A DNA stretch of 55,593 nt, taken from positions 1-55,593 of the forward strand of contig NZ_FNPG01000023.1 in assembly GCF_900107245.1 (NCBI RefSeq), written 5' to 3'. A program made the position numbers and the translations under genes. Shown piece by piece: positions 1 to 7,827 of this stretch. Each line of letters begins with the position of its first letter. Position 1 is the stretch's first letter. Source of the stretch: Lachnobacterium bovis DSM 14045. Its GTDB lineage: Bacteria; Bacillota; Clostridia; Lachnospirales; Lachnospiraceae. A model generated the notes under the pieces. The model was not told where the DNA came from. It did not search any database and saw only the letters and a list, made by a program, of their open reading frames with translations.

Positions 1-198
1 GTTATTACATTTACGGGTTTTTGATTTTTCAAATCCATTAATATATTTATCTACGGTTCTACGATCTATACCTAATTCTCTGCTTATTTGGCTTTTATTT
101 ACTTTCAAAATGCCTTCCTCCATAAATGGTTTTAATTTATATAAATCATTAACTGATTCAATCTTTAAATCTGATATGATATCTGATTTTATAATCAT
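1..198 (-). CDS. istA: IS21-family transposase IstA, N-terminal 66 residues (partial)
   Basis: The reading frame stays open from an ATG at 198 to the window edge. The start is well supported by AGGAGG 7-12 bases upstream. Residues about 30-50 carry a helix-turn-helix of the IstA type, with the core SQISRELGIDRRTVDKYI; this domain binds the IS ends. The catalytic DDE region lies outside the window. Other transposase families also start with such an HTH, so IS21 is the likely but not proven assignment. Confidence 0.6.
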   Translation of the reverse strand, partial: MIIKSDIISDLKIESVNDLYKLKPFMEEGILKVNKSQISRELGIDRRTVDKYINGFEKSKTRKCNN

Positions 199-267
199 TG
201 TGAGTTCCTCCTGTTTAACTCATATATCATATCATTTGTACATTTTTATTTAATATTTTTTGTACAT
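1..267 (-). mobile_element. IS21-family-like element, one end (cut by window edge)
   Basis: This is the end of an insertion sequence whose transposase gene reads leftward out of the window. The direct repeat TTTGTACAT occurs at 235-243 and 259-267 between the transposase start and parB; repeated short motifs near the ends are typical of IS21 elements. The outer boundary is approximate because no target duplication can be checked. The insertion sits just before parB, where a parA partner gene would normally be found. Confidence 0.55.
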
Positions 268-297
268 AAATAAGTATAACTTTATAGGTTTTAGACT

Positions 298-1203
298 ATG
301 ACGAGAAAAGGAAGTAATATCAGCTTAAAGAGCTATGATGATATTTTTACAACTGAAGAAAAAAGACAAGAGACTGGTGAACACATAGTTATGGTGCCGG
401 TAAAGCAGATTCATGAGTTTAAAAATCATCCTTTTAAGGTCCTAGATGATGAAGATATGAAAAAAACAATTGATAGTATTAGAGAATATGGCGTGTTGGT
501 TCCTGTCATTATTCGTCCAGATGGTAATGGAGAATATGAGATGATATCTGGCCATAGAAGAAGGTATGCATCAATTATGGCTGGCAAACAAGAAGTTCCA
601 GCAATCATACGTGAAATGGATGATGATACAGCGACTATTTTGATGGTGGACTCTAATCTTCAACGAGAATATATTTTGCCAAGTGAAAGAGCAAAAGCCT
701 ATAAGATGAAGATGGAAGCACTAAAGCATCAGGGAAAGCGAACAGATCTTACTTCGTGCCAAGTTGGCACGAGGTTACGTGCAGATGAAGAATTAGCAAA
801 GCAAACCGGTGAAAGTGCAAGAACAGTGCAGAGATTTGTGAGACTCAACAGTCTTATTCCAGAACTTTTGGAGCTTGTTGATGAAAGAAAAATAGTATTT
901 AATCCTGCCGTAGAAATTTCTTATATGAAACCGGAAGAACAAAAAGATTTTTATGAAGCTATGGAGATTGCGCAAACAACTCCATCATTATCCCAGGCAC
1001 AGCGTTTGAAAAAATCAAGCCAAGAAGGAACATGTACTGCAGAATTTATAGAAAGAATAATGGAAGAAGAAAAGAAGAATCCACTTAATAGAGTTGTATT
1101 TGATAGCAGTATTTTGAAAAAGTATTTTCCGCAACAAACAACAGCTAGAGAAATGGAGATGCAGATCCTTCAGCTTTTAGAGCAATGGTCTAAGAAAGCA
1201 TAA
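298..1203 (+). CDS. parB: ParB-like partition protein of an integrative element
   Basis: This 301-residue protein belongs to the ParB/RepB/Spo0J family, which binds centromere-like sites and helps plasmids or integrative elements segregate. The N-terminal domain (about residues 30-120) has the family signatures: a TIDSIREYGVLVPVIIRP-type segment, the SGHRRR motif and a DSNLQRE motif. A helix-turn-helix region follows (GESARTVQRFVRL), then a C-terminal tail. The order and length match ParB proteins of Tn1549-like conjugative elements. No ribosome site precedes the ATG and no parA is present, because the IS21-like insertion ends just upstream. The gene may therefore be an orphan with a damaged 5' region. 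A perfect palindrome lies inside the coding sequence at 754-772. Confidence 0.8.
   Translation: MTRKGSNISLKSYDDIFTTEEKRQETGEHIVMVPVKQIHEFKNHPFKVLDDEDMKKTIDSIREYGVLVPVIIRPDGNGEYEMISGHRRRYASIMAGKQEVPAIIREMDDDTATILMVDSNLQREYILPSERAKAYKMKMEALKHQGKRTDLTSCQVGTRLRADEELAKQTGESARTVQRFVRLNSLIPELLELVDERKIVFNPAVEISYMKPEEQKDFYEAMEIAQTTPSLSQAQRLKKSSQEGTCTAEFIERIMEEEKKNPLNRVVFDSSILKKYFPQQTTAREMEMQILQLLEQWSKKA
754..772. repeat. Perfect 19-bp palindrome inside parB
   Basis: TCGTGCCAAGTTGGCACGA has 9-base arms around a single central G. It is read in frame in the linker before the ParB helix-turn-helix. Similar GTGCC/GGCAC palindromes occur in the broken fic gene and in front of the intact fic gene in this window. 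Confidence 0.7.
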
Positions 1204-1267
1204 GCATTTTGTTTTATCATGATTCTAGACTCATGATTTTCATGAGTCTGAATTATTTTTAAAAGTA

Positions 1268-1329
1268 TGTCAGAAATACTGACATAATAAAATGGATGTG
1301 TTATAATGAAGATGTCAGAAAAGCTGACA
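1268..1329 (+). promoter_or_regulatory. Promoter with paired operators of the XRE gene
   Basis: Two matching 17-bp dyads flank the promoter: TGTCAG-AAATA-CTGACA at 1268-1284 and TGTCAG-AAAAG-CTGACA at 1313-1329. The -35 (CTGACA, 1279-1284) is the right arm of the first dyad and lies 17 bases before the -10 TATAAT (1302-1307). The second dyad lies just after the expected transcription start. This is the classic layout of an autorepressed phage or ICE repressor gene. Confidence 0.85.
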
Positions 1330-1341
1330 CGGAGGTGCAAC

Positions 1342-1662
1342 ATGGATAAAACAATTGCCGATAGATTAAAAGAAGCAAGAAATAAAGTAGGCATGTATCA
1401 AGAAGATGCTGCACGTTGTATGCAAATGTCTCGACCAACCCTTAGTGCGATTGAGTCAGGCAAAAGAGCAGTGACAGCAGAAGAAATTCGAGATTTTTCT
1501 TCTTTATATCATGTATCAAGTAACTGGTTGTTATATGGTGATAATCATGAGGAAACTGCCAAAATACAAAGATTAGGAAAGTATTATCAGCTTTTCTCAA
1601 AGTTAAACGGTTCAGAGCAAAATGAAGTAATTAGTTATATGGAGCAGATGTTGAGTAAATAA
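1342..1662 (+). CDS. XRE-family transcriptional repressor
   Basis: A 106-residue DNA-binding protein. The start at 1342 is chosen because GGAGG lies at 1331-1335; the in-frame ATG further upstream at 1306 lies inside the promoter and operator region. Residues about 5-60 form a Cro/CI-type helix-turn-helix (RLKEARNKVGMYQEDAARCMQMSRPTLSAIESGKR), followed by a short C-terminal part that could serve dimerisation. The identical dyads around its own promoter indicate autoregulation. It lies between parB and a small membrane protein, consistent with a control gene of an integrative element. Confidence 0.85.
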   Translation: MDKTIADRLKEARNKVGMYQEDAARCMQMSRPTLSAIESGKRAVTAEEIRDFSSLYHVSSNWLLYGDNHEETAKIQRLGKYYQLFSKLNGSEQNEVISYMEQMLSK

Positions 1663-1672
1663 GGGGGCGCCT

Positions 1673-1987
1673 ATGGTTGCATTAAAATTATTTAGAATCA
1701 TTATCCATTTCATGTTAAAGATTATTTTTTTACCAATACAGATAGTATTAACTGTCCTTATATCTATGCTTGATTTCGCAAGTGGCGTCATCAGCGTAGT
1801 GTTTGGACTAGTTGGTGGAATTTTTGTATTGCTGGCTTTTAGCTTTTTGTTTACGTCACCAATTGACTGGAAAATGTTTATGGAGGCGTTAATCTTTGGA
1901 TCATTAATAGGAGCACTTCCACATTTAGTACGTTATTGTGGAGACACTATTCTAATGTATATAAAAGTGTTATTAGATATGATTTAA
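1673..1987 (+). CDS. Small membrane protein, CD1845-like
   Basis: A 104-residue hydrophobic protein with about three membrane segments (residues roughly 10-35, 38-60 and 68-88). It follows the XRE gene by 10 bases with a purine-rich GGGGGCG ribosome site, so it is probably cotranscribed. Its size, hydrophobic pattern and place next to parB resemble the CD1845 family carried by clostridial conjugative transposons; its function is unknown there. The match is by overall character rather than a strict motif. Confidence 0.5.
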   Translation: MVALKLFRIIIHFMLKIIFLPIQIVLTVLISMLDFASGVISVVFGLVGGIFVLLAFSFLFTSPIDWKMFMEALIFGSLIGALPHLVRYCGDTILMYIKVLLDMI

Positions 1988-2149
1988 AATAGGGCACTAA
2001 AGATACATCTAAAGGGCACTAAGAGTACACTTGCAATGCATTTTCAAAAGAAAATCCGTATGATATTATTACAATGGATCTACTGAAGTGAAGCAAATAA
2101 CTTCCTCAGAGTCCAGTTTTTCTGCAGAAAAAAATAGATTTAGTAAAGA

Positions 2150-2193
2150 GCGTCAGCCCGTGATTTAAAAGTCACGTAGCCGGGCGCTTTTTT
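2150..2193 (+). terminator. Intrinsic terminator
   Basis: A hairpin with inner stem CGTGA/TCACG (2159-2163/2172-2176) and outer stem GCG/CGC, followed by six T. It lies in the short gap between the integrative-element genes and sfsA and probably ends the parB-side transcript. Confidence 0.7.
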
Positions 2194-2235
2194 ATTATCC
2201 AAATCAGTAAGCGCGCGCTGATATGGCTATTACAA

Positions 2236-2862
2236 ATGTTGAAGAATAGACCAAACAGATTTATAGCAGAAGTAGATCTTGATGGAAAAAGAGAAATTGT
2301 TCACGTTAAAAATACAGGAAGATGCAGAGAAATTCTAATTCCTGGTTGTAGTGTTTATCTAACGGCACCAGACTCTCCTAATAGAAAGACTAAGTATGAT
2401 TTAGTTGCTGCAAGAAAGAAAAATGGAATGTTATTTAATATAGATAGCCAGGCACCTAATAAAGTTGTTAAAGAGTGGTTAGAAAGCAAAGATTATACAT
2501 ATGTTAAACCGGAATATACCTATGGTGCTTCAAGAATAGATTTTTTTATGAAAAAAGGTGACGAAGAATATTTAATGGAAGTTAAAGGGTGCACTCTTGA
2601 AATCGATGGAGTGGGATATTTTCCTGATGCTCCAACAGCTAGAGGTGTTAAGCACGTAAGAGAACTTATAAAAGCCAAAAAGGAAGGCTATAGAGCTATA
2701 CTTGCTTTTGTTATTCAGATGGAAGGCGTGGATATATGTCTACCCAATAAAGCAACAGATCCAGACTTTAGCGAAGTAATTGAGGAAGCGAAAAAAGAGG
2801 GAGTAGAGATTCTTTATCTTAGATGTAGAGTAAAAGAAGATGAATTGTATATAGATGAATAA
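2236..2862 (+). CDS. sfsA: SfsA family protein, 5' end shortened
   Basis: A 208-residue protein with the whole conserved body of the SfsA family (sugar fermentation stimulation protein, a predicted nucleic-acid-binding nuclease-like protein). Visible blocks are RPNRFIAEV, HVKNTGR, RKTKYDLV, YGASRIDF, EVKGCTLE and FPDAPTARGVKH. Family members usually have about ten more residues before RPNRF. Here the region upstream has no in-frame ATG and no ribosome site; it changes at once into integrative-element sequence. The likely reading is that the element or its deletion replaced the native 5' end and promoter. Expression is therefore doubtful although the catalytic region is complete. Confidence 0.8.
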   Translation: MLKNRPNRFIAEVDLDGKREIVHVKNTGRCREILIPGCSVYLTAPDSPNRKTKYDLVAARKKNGMLFNIDSQAPNKVVKEWLESKDYTYVKPEYTYGASRIDFFMKKGDEEYLMEVKGCTLEIDGVGYFPDAPTARGVKHVRELIKAKKEGYRAILAFVIQMEGVDICLPNKATDPDFSEVIEEAKKEGVEILYLRCRVKEDELYIDE

Positions 2863-2920
2863 TAACAAAACTAAAGAGAACTAGGATACATAATAAAAGA
2901 TATGTAAAGATATGTGTAAA

Positions 2921-2963
2921 GAACCGGAATGTGAGGTAACGTCTTATATTCTGGTTCCTTTTT
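2921..2963 (+). terminator. Intrinsic terminator after sfsA
   Basis: A 10-bp stem GAACCGGAAT/ATTCTGGTTC (one G-T pair) with a T-rich tail. It ends the sfsA transcript and separates it from the promoter of the biosynthetic operon. Confidence 0.85.
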
Positions 2964-2967
2964 TCTT

Positions 2968-3027
2968 TGATAAAAATTATCATAAATACACAAAAATATT
3001 GACATAGCTTCCTTTAAATGTTAAAAT
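2968..3027 (+). promoter_or_regulatory. Operon promoter with Fur-box-like palindrome
   Basis: TTGACA (2999-3004) and TAAAAT (3022-3027) are separated by exactly 17 bases and form a good vegetative promoter. Just upstream, 2968-2982 reads TGATAAAAATTATCA, a 15-bp palindrome matching the classical Fur consensus TGATAATNATTATCA except at one position. This suggests, without proving, control of the downstream operon by a Fur-family metal sensor. Confidence 0.7.
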
Positions 3028-3080
3028 AACTTTTGTTAGTTGTATTTAACCGGAACAAAATAACATCAGGAGGAAACAAA

Positions 3081-4094
3081 ATGAAGGTTCTAAGAATTGT
3101 TGGAGCAGGATATGAGTTACCAACAAAAGAAGTAACCTCTGAGGAATTAGAGGCTATGATGGATTTTGACAAATTCAAAATTAGAAAGGGTATGTCAAAA
3201 TTATTAAGTGGTGTAAATAAGCGAGGTTTTGCAAACGATAATGAAGATGCATCAGATTATGCTGTAAGAGCGTCAAGAAAGGCACTAGAAATGGCAAAGT
3301 TAAAGCCGGAAGATATTGATATGGTGCTATTTTGTGCAATTTCATCCGATTTTATGGAACCAGCAACAGCTATGAAAGTAAGAGAGGATTTGGGTTGTAT
3401 TAATGCAAATTGTTATGATATAAAAAATGCCTGCAATGCTTTTTTAAGCGGATTAGAGATTGCTAATATGTATATTGAGACAGGTAGAGCTAAAAATATC
3501 TTAATATGCTCAGGAGAAATATTAAGTAGGTATTTAAAGATGCATTACGACGATCCTAAGGAGATAGCTAATGCTAATGCTACTTTTTCACTAGGCGATG
3601 CAGGTGGTGCAATAGTGGTTACAGCAGTAGAAGGTAGTAAAGAGGATTGTATGCAGAATGAATTTAGGACATCATCAGAATATTGGGATGATGGTGTTTT
3701 ATGGGGAAGTGGAACACATTTTGCCCATGATCCTAGTAAGGCTTATTTTCAAAATGAGTCTAAAGAAATGATAAAGACAAATTTTAATAGAGCAATGAAC
3801 TTTTATTCAGAAATGTTTAAAAAGTACGATATTAATTTCGACAAAATCGGACTTTTTATACCTCATCAAATAACTAAGTATTTGACATTAAAGACAGTAG
3901 AAATTCTAAATCTCCCATCGGATAAAACTGTTGATTTAGTTGAAAATCACGGAAATATTGGATGTGCATCGATTCCATTAGCTATAGCTAAATCCATTGA
4001 AGAGGGTAGGTTGGTTCTTGGTAGTAACAAGCCTATTGTTATCCTTGGTTTTGGTAATGGAATAAGTATGGCATTTTTTACATTAAAAATATAG
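3081..4094 (+). CDS. Beta-ketoacyl-ACP synthase III-like enzyme
   Basis: A 337-residue thiolase-fold protein; the start at 3081 has AGGAGG at 3068-3073. The KAS III catalytic triad can be placed: Cys118 in DIKNACNAF, His262 in IPHQITK and Asn292 in ENHGNIGCAS. FabH enzymes condense an acyl-CoA with malonyl-ACP, but relatives also transfer acyl groups to oxygen or nitrogen acceptors. As first gene of an operon with two carrier proteins, an acyl ligase and an aminoacyl-carrier ligase, it more likely works in a dedicated product pathway than in primary fatty acid synthesis. There are no neighbouring fab genes. Confidence 0.85.
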   Translation: MKVLRIVGAGYELPTKEVTSEELEAMMDFDKFKIRKGMSKLLSGVNKRGFANDNEDASDYAVRASRKALEMAKLKPEDIDMVLFCAISSDFMEPATAMKVREDLGCINANCYDIKNACNAFLSGLEIANMYIETGRAKNILICSGEILSRYLKMHYDDPKEIANANATFSLGDAGGAIVVTAVEGSKEDCMQNEFRTSSEYWDDGVLWGSGTHFAHDPSKAYFQNESKEMIKTNFNRAMNFYSEMFKKYDINFDKIGLFIPHQITKYLTLKTVEILNLPSDKTVDLVENHGNIGCASIPLAIAKSIEEGRLVLGSNKPIVILGFGNGISMAFFTLKI

Positions 4095-4103
4095 GAGGAA
4101 AAA

Positions 4104-5918
4104 ATGGAATTTGTTACAGAAAATGATGTCATAGATCTACTAAAAAGAAATTTCCCAGATTTAGAAAAGATACCAGTTTCAAAATCATTTACACAGAGTG
4201 GAATATTATCATCACTTGATTTGGTTAATTTGGTGTTTGAATTAGAAAATGAATTTAATGTTGAATTTGATTTGGAAAATATCGATTTAACTGAATTCGA
4301 TTCACCATTGAAGATAGCAGAGACTATTAATAAGTTAAAGGGCTCGGATAATAACACTATAAGAAAATTAATAGACAGTATTTGTAGTGAAAAGAAAGAT
4401 GAAATAGCATTAATTTTTGACGACTATAAGATAACATATGGTGAAATTTACAAAAATATAAAGACTCTATCTTTTGGTTTTATAAAAGATGGTGTAAATA
4501 AAGGTACCCATGTGGCTATTATCCTAGAAAACTGTATGGAATATATAATGTCATATTTTTCATTGTTTTATATTGGCGCCATACCTATTCCTATTAATAC
4601 TAGATGGAATACTAATGAAGCAATTAGAGTAATAAAAGATAGTGATAGCTGTTATTTTATTTCAAAAGAACATCAGGGAAAACTAAAGTTTAAGGATATA
4701 TATAATGCGCTTGTTGAGGATAATATAAAAATAAATAAAGTGTATTATTGCCAGGAAAACTTAGATGAAGAGATAAAGGAAATTAAGAAATTTTCTGATA
4801 TTTATTCGGATAAAGAAGAGAAACTTAACAATATAACAGGCGAAGATATTGCGATGATATCGTATACATCTGGAACAACAGGAGTACCAAAGGGAGTCGT
4901 ACTAAAAAATAATAGCGTAACAAATATCTCTTTATATACCGCAAAGGTTTGGACAGATTGTGAAGATAGTCCATTTTCCATAGCTCCTCTTTATTCAGCA
5001 CAAGGTTTTCTTAGTATGTTAATTGACTTTTCAGTAGGTTCTAAGTTTAAGATGATTAGTAGCTTTAATACTAATGATATTTTGCAAGAAATATCAAAAG
5101 GAGAAAACACTATTTTTCATACACAGCCTACTATGTGGACAATGCTACTTAATAGTAGGGCGATAAATTTTGCAAGATTTACAGGATTAAGAAAAATAGT
5201 TGTATCAGGGTCGCTTTGCAGTCCTGAATTAGCAAAAAGAATTGAAAAAAGATTAGGGCTTAGATTACTAAATGCATATGGACTTATAGAGGGCACTAGT
5301 GTTGCAACTATGACAAGATATGATGATTCTGAAGAAATTAGATATAACACAGTAGGAAGACCGATACCAGGTGTATCAATTAAGATAGTTGATAAGAATC
5401 ATAAACCAGTAGAGCATGGTCAGATTGGAGAATTAGCAATTAAAGGCTATGTTATGGATGGTTATTATAAGAATCCTGAAAAAACAAAGGAAGTTATCGA
5501 TGATGAAGGTTGGTTATATACTGGAGATTTGGCAAGATACTATGATGATGAAAATATAAGCATTGTAGGTAGATGTAAAGATATGGTCATTAGAGGTGGA
5601 TTTAATGTTTATCCTAGTGATATTGAGGAAGTTATCTTACAAATTCCTGAAGTGCAGACGACAGCTGTAGTTGGAAAAGAACATGAAGTTCTAGGAGAAG
5701 AATTAATAGCTTTTGTTGTACTTAGACCCGGAGAAAATATCCGTGAAAACGACATAAGAAAATATGTATTTAAAAACCTAGCAAACTATAAGCAACCAGA
5801 CAAGTTTTATTTAATAAGCGACATGCCAACTATTTTAGCTGGGAAAATAGATAAAAAGGTTCTTAAAAAGTGGGCTGTATCAGGAATACCAGATAATAAA
5901 AAAATGCTTTTCGCATAA
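4104..5918 (+). CDS. ACP fused to acyl-adenylate ligase
   Basis: A 604-residue fusion. Residues 1-80 are an acyl carrier protein; the phosphopantetheine serine is probably Ser37 in GILSSLDLV, where the usual Asp before Ser is replaced by Ser. Residues about 85-595 are a class I adenylate-forming enzyme with SYTSGTTGVPKG (A3 loop), NAYGLIEGT (A5), YTGDL and GRCKDMVIRGGFNVYPSDIE (A7-A8) and the C-terminal lysine motif LAGKIDKK (A10). It should activate a carboxylic acid with ATP and load it onto a carrier, perhaps its own N-terminal one. Nine bases separate it from the KAS III gene, and a ribosome site AGGAGG precedes it. The substrate cannot be read from sequence. Confidence 0.88.
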   Translation: MEFVTENDVIDLLKRNFPDLEKIPVSKSFTQSGILSSLDLVNLVFELENEFNVEFDLENIDLTEFDSPLKIAETINKLKGSDNNTIRKLIDSICSEKKDEIALIFDDYKITYGEIYKNIKTLSFGFIKDGVNKGTHVAIILENCMEYIMSYFSLFYIGAIPIPINTRWNTNEAIRVIKDSDSCYFISKEHQGKLKFKDIYNALVEDNIKINKVYYCQENLDEEIKEIKKFSDIYSDKEEKLNNITGEDIAMISYTSGTTGVPKGVVLKNNSVTNISLYTAKVWTDCEDSPFSIAPLYSAQGFLSMLIDFSVGSKFKMISSFNTNDILQEISKGENTIFHTQPTMWTMLLNSRAINFARFTGLRKIVVSGSLCSPELAKRIEKRLGLRLLNAYGLIEGTSVATMTRYDDSEEIRYNTVGRPIPGVSIKIVDKNHKPVEHGQIGELAIKGYVMDGYYKNPEKTKEVIDDEGWLYTGDLARYYDDENISIVGRCKDMVIRGGFNVYPSDIEEVILQIPEVQTTAVVGKEHEVLGEELIAFVVLRPGENIRENDIRKYVFKNLANYKQPDKFYLISDMPTILAGKIDKKVLKKWAVSGIPDNKKMLFA

Positions 5919-5931
5919 GGGAGAGAGCTTG

Positions 5932-6168
5932 ATGAAAGAAAAATTAATTAATTTTATAGCAGATAGATATGGATGGGATGAAAATGAAATGTTGAGTGTG
6001 GAATCCTTTGAAGAGTTGGGATTAGATTCATTAAGTCTATATTCATTAGTTACAGATACAGAGGACGAATTTAATGTAAAGTTTGATACTAATGACTTAA
6101 CTTTAATCGATTCTCCAAAAAAATTTATTGAGTATGTTATAGGGTGTATTGAGAATGCAGACAATTAA
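5932..6168 (+). CDS. Free acyl (or aminoacyl) carrier protein
   Basis: A 78-residue acidic helical protein with the carrier motif ELGLDSLSLY; the phosphopantetheine attachment site is Ser33. The ATG at 5932 is preferred over the TTG directly before it, with GGGAGAG upstream. It is distinct from the ACP domain fused to the ligase, so the operon has two carriers. It is a natural acceptor for the amino acid:carrier-protein ligase encoded at 10114-11292. No phosphopantetheinyl transferase is nearby, so a genomic enzyme must modify it. Confidence 0.9.
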   Translation: MKEKLINFIADRYGWDENEMLSVESFEELGLDSLSLYSLVTDTEDEFNVKFDTNDLTLIDSPKKFIEYVIGCIENADN

Positions 6169-7117
6169 CGAGTTTAAAAATGAAATTGATAAATTGTATT
6201 TGGATAACACCTTGGCTATGAGAGTAATAAGAGGAGAAGTTAAGCGTGATGCTGATAAGGTATCAATTCTTGCTTATCAATGTAATATGGCAAGAATGAA
6301 AACAACCGATATTAAACTTCCAACATTTATTGAAATTATTGCTGATGCAAACGGTATTATAAAAGATATTTCTTTATACGATAACTTTAAAGGATCACAA
6401 GGTATGGTTTGCTCAGGCAAATATTTAGATAAAACATTAAAATCCTATTTGCTAAATAAAAATATAAACAGTGATTTTTCAATATTAAAATACACAAAAA
6501 ACTATCATTGTAGACATACATATGAAGTGGTTGCAGCAGGTATCTCGTTTTATCATTTTTTAGTTGATGGAAAGCTAGATTATGGATCGTTTCTTAATAA
6601 AACTGTTGCCTATGAATGCGAAGCAGGACTTGAAATAAAAGATGAATTAGTAATTAATGATGATGAATATTTATTAAAAGAAAATGTTCATTTTAATGCT
6701 AAAGACCTGAAAATGCTTAGCAACGGAAAAATTGGTGCTATTGATGCCTTTAAATTAGATGGCAATTTTTTTCATAATGGATTGATGGTAGATGATTTTG
6801 TAAAGGAGATAACCCCATGTGATACAGCATCAAAGGTAACTTTAAATATGATGAGATTGTTTAATTGTCCATGGAAGATGTTAGGTAGAATTGTTGGTAA
6901 AAATAGGAACTTTTATTTTACCAATTTAGTACCTTCGTCTTTTTATGGAGTTTTGATTCAAGCTATTTCACTGATACTATTTCCTAATAACTATAATTAC
7001 TTTCAGCATACTATGGCGGGGCTTCAAAGAGAGGATAATATTCCTCTTTGCTCTGGTATGGTAATTAATTTTGATGAAATAAATGAATTTTATCCTGATT
7101 TAATAAAATACATATAA
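6155..7117 (+). CDS. Unknown protein of the biosynthetic operon
   Basis: A 320-residue soluble protein that overlaps the carrier gene by 14 bases, indicating translational coupling. I do not recognise it with confidence. The first about 150 residues weakly resemble DUF2889-type proteins: an Arg-Val-Ile start, a central FIEIIADANGIIKDI strand, then a spaced Cys (MVCSGKYL) and a CRHTYEVV motif. The second half has DAFKLDGNFFHNGLMVDDF and MMRLFNCPWKML and is unlike anything I can name. Its position between the carrier and the exporter suggests a tailoring, condensation or release step. That is inference from context only. Confidence 0.6.
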   Translation: MQTINEFKNEIDKLYLDNTLAMRVIRGEVKRDADKVSILAYQCNMARMKTTDIKLPTFIEIIADANGIIKDISLYDNFKGSQGMVCSGKYLDKTLKSYLLNKNINSDFSILKYTKNYHCRHTYEVVAAGISFYHFLVDGKLDYGSFLNKTVAYECEAGLEIKDELVINDDEYLLKENVHFNAKDLKMLSNGKIGAIDAFKLDGNFFHNGLMVDDFVKEITPCDTASKVTLNMMRLFNCPWKMLGRIVGKNRNFYFTNLVPSSFYGVLIQAISLILFPNNYNYFQHTMAGLQREDNIPLCSGMVINFDEINEFYPDLIKYI

Positions 7118-7131
7118 AAAGGGAGAGAAAA

Positions 7132-7827
7132 ATGATTGAGTTAAAAGATGTAAAAAAATATTACCAGATGGGAGATTCCGTAATTAAGGCTGTAGATGAT
7201 ATCAGTTTTAAGATAATGGACGGAAAGTGCACAGTTATCCTTGGACCATCAGGTTCAGGGAAATCCACAACTCTTAATTTGCTTGGAGGAATGGATACTG
7301 TAACAAGTGGAGAAATACTATTGGATTTAGAAGATATATCAAAGTATTCGGAAAAAGAATTAGAGAATTATAGACGAGAAAAGATAGGCTTTGTTTTTCA
7401 GTTCTATAATCTTATACCACAGCTTACTATTCGAGAAAATGTTGGTATAACAGCTGATATGGTAAGTGATAGCTTAGATGTTGATGAAGTAATAAATGCT
7501 GTAGGATTAGAAAAAAGAAAGAATCTGTTTCCACAGAATTTGTCTGGAGGTGAACTTCAACGAGTTGCAATTGCAAGAGCTCTTGTGAAAAATCCAAGAG
7601 TATTGCTTTGTGATGAACCTACGGGAGCACTTGATAGTGAGACTGGTAAAATGATTCTTAAACTACTAAAAGAAACGTCAAAAAAACACAGTATTTCATT
7701 GATAATAGTAACACACAATTCAGCCATTGAAAAAATTGCAGATCAGGTAATTAGAGTAAAGGACGGTAAGGTAGTTAGTGACACTGTAAACGAGAATCCA
7801 TTAGAAATAGATGAGGTTGTTTGGTAA
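7132..7827 (+). CDS. ABC exporter ATPase, MacB/LolD type
   Basis: A 231-residue ATP-binding subunit with Walker A GPSGSGKST (residues 38-46), Q-loop VFQFYN, signature LSGGELQRVA (137-146) and Walker B VLLCDEPTGALD. This subfamily powers transporters with FtsX/MacB-type permeases that export lipids, peptides or small products. It is followed directly by such a permease with a one-base overlap (TAATG), so the two form a complete transporter. The likely cargo is the product of the surrounding biosynthetic genes. Confidence 0.92.
   Translation: MIELKDVKKYYQMGDSVIKAVDDISFKIMDGKCTVILGPSGSGKSTTLNLLGGMDTVTSGEILLDLEDISKYSEKELENYRREKIGFVFQFYNLIPQLTIRENVGITADMVSDSLDVDEVINAVGLEKRKNLFPQNLSGGELQRVAIARALVKNPRVLLCDEPTGALDSETGKMILKLLKETSKKHSISLIIVTHNSAIEKIADQVIRVKDGKVVSDTVNENPLEIDEVVW

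Noticed and set aside
3081-4094. Housekeeping FabH
   Set aside because: No other fab genes nearby and the operon encodes its own carriers and ligases; a special role is more likely.
6155-7117. DUF1839, often next to aaRS-like carrier ligases, as identity of the unknown protein
   Set aside because: The tryptophan-rich DUF1839 motifs are not present.
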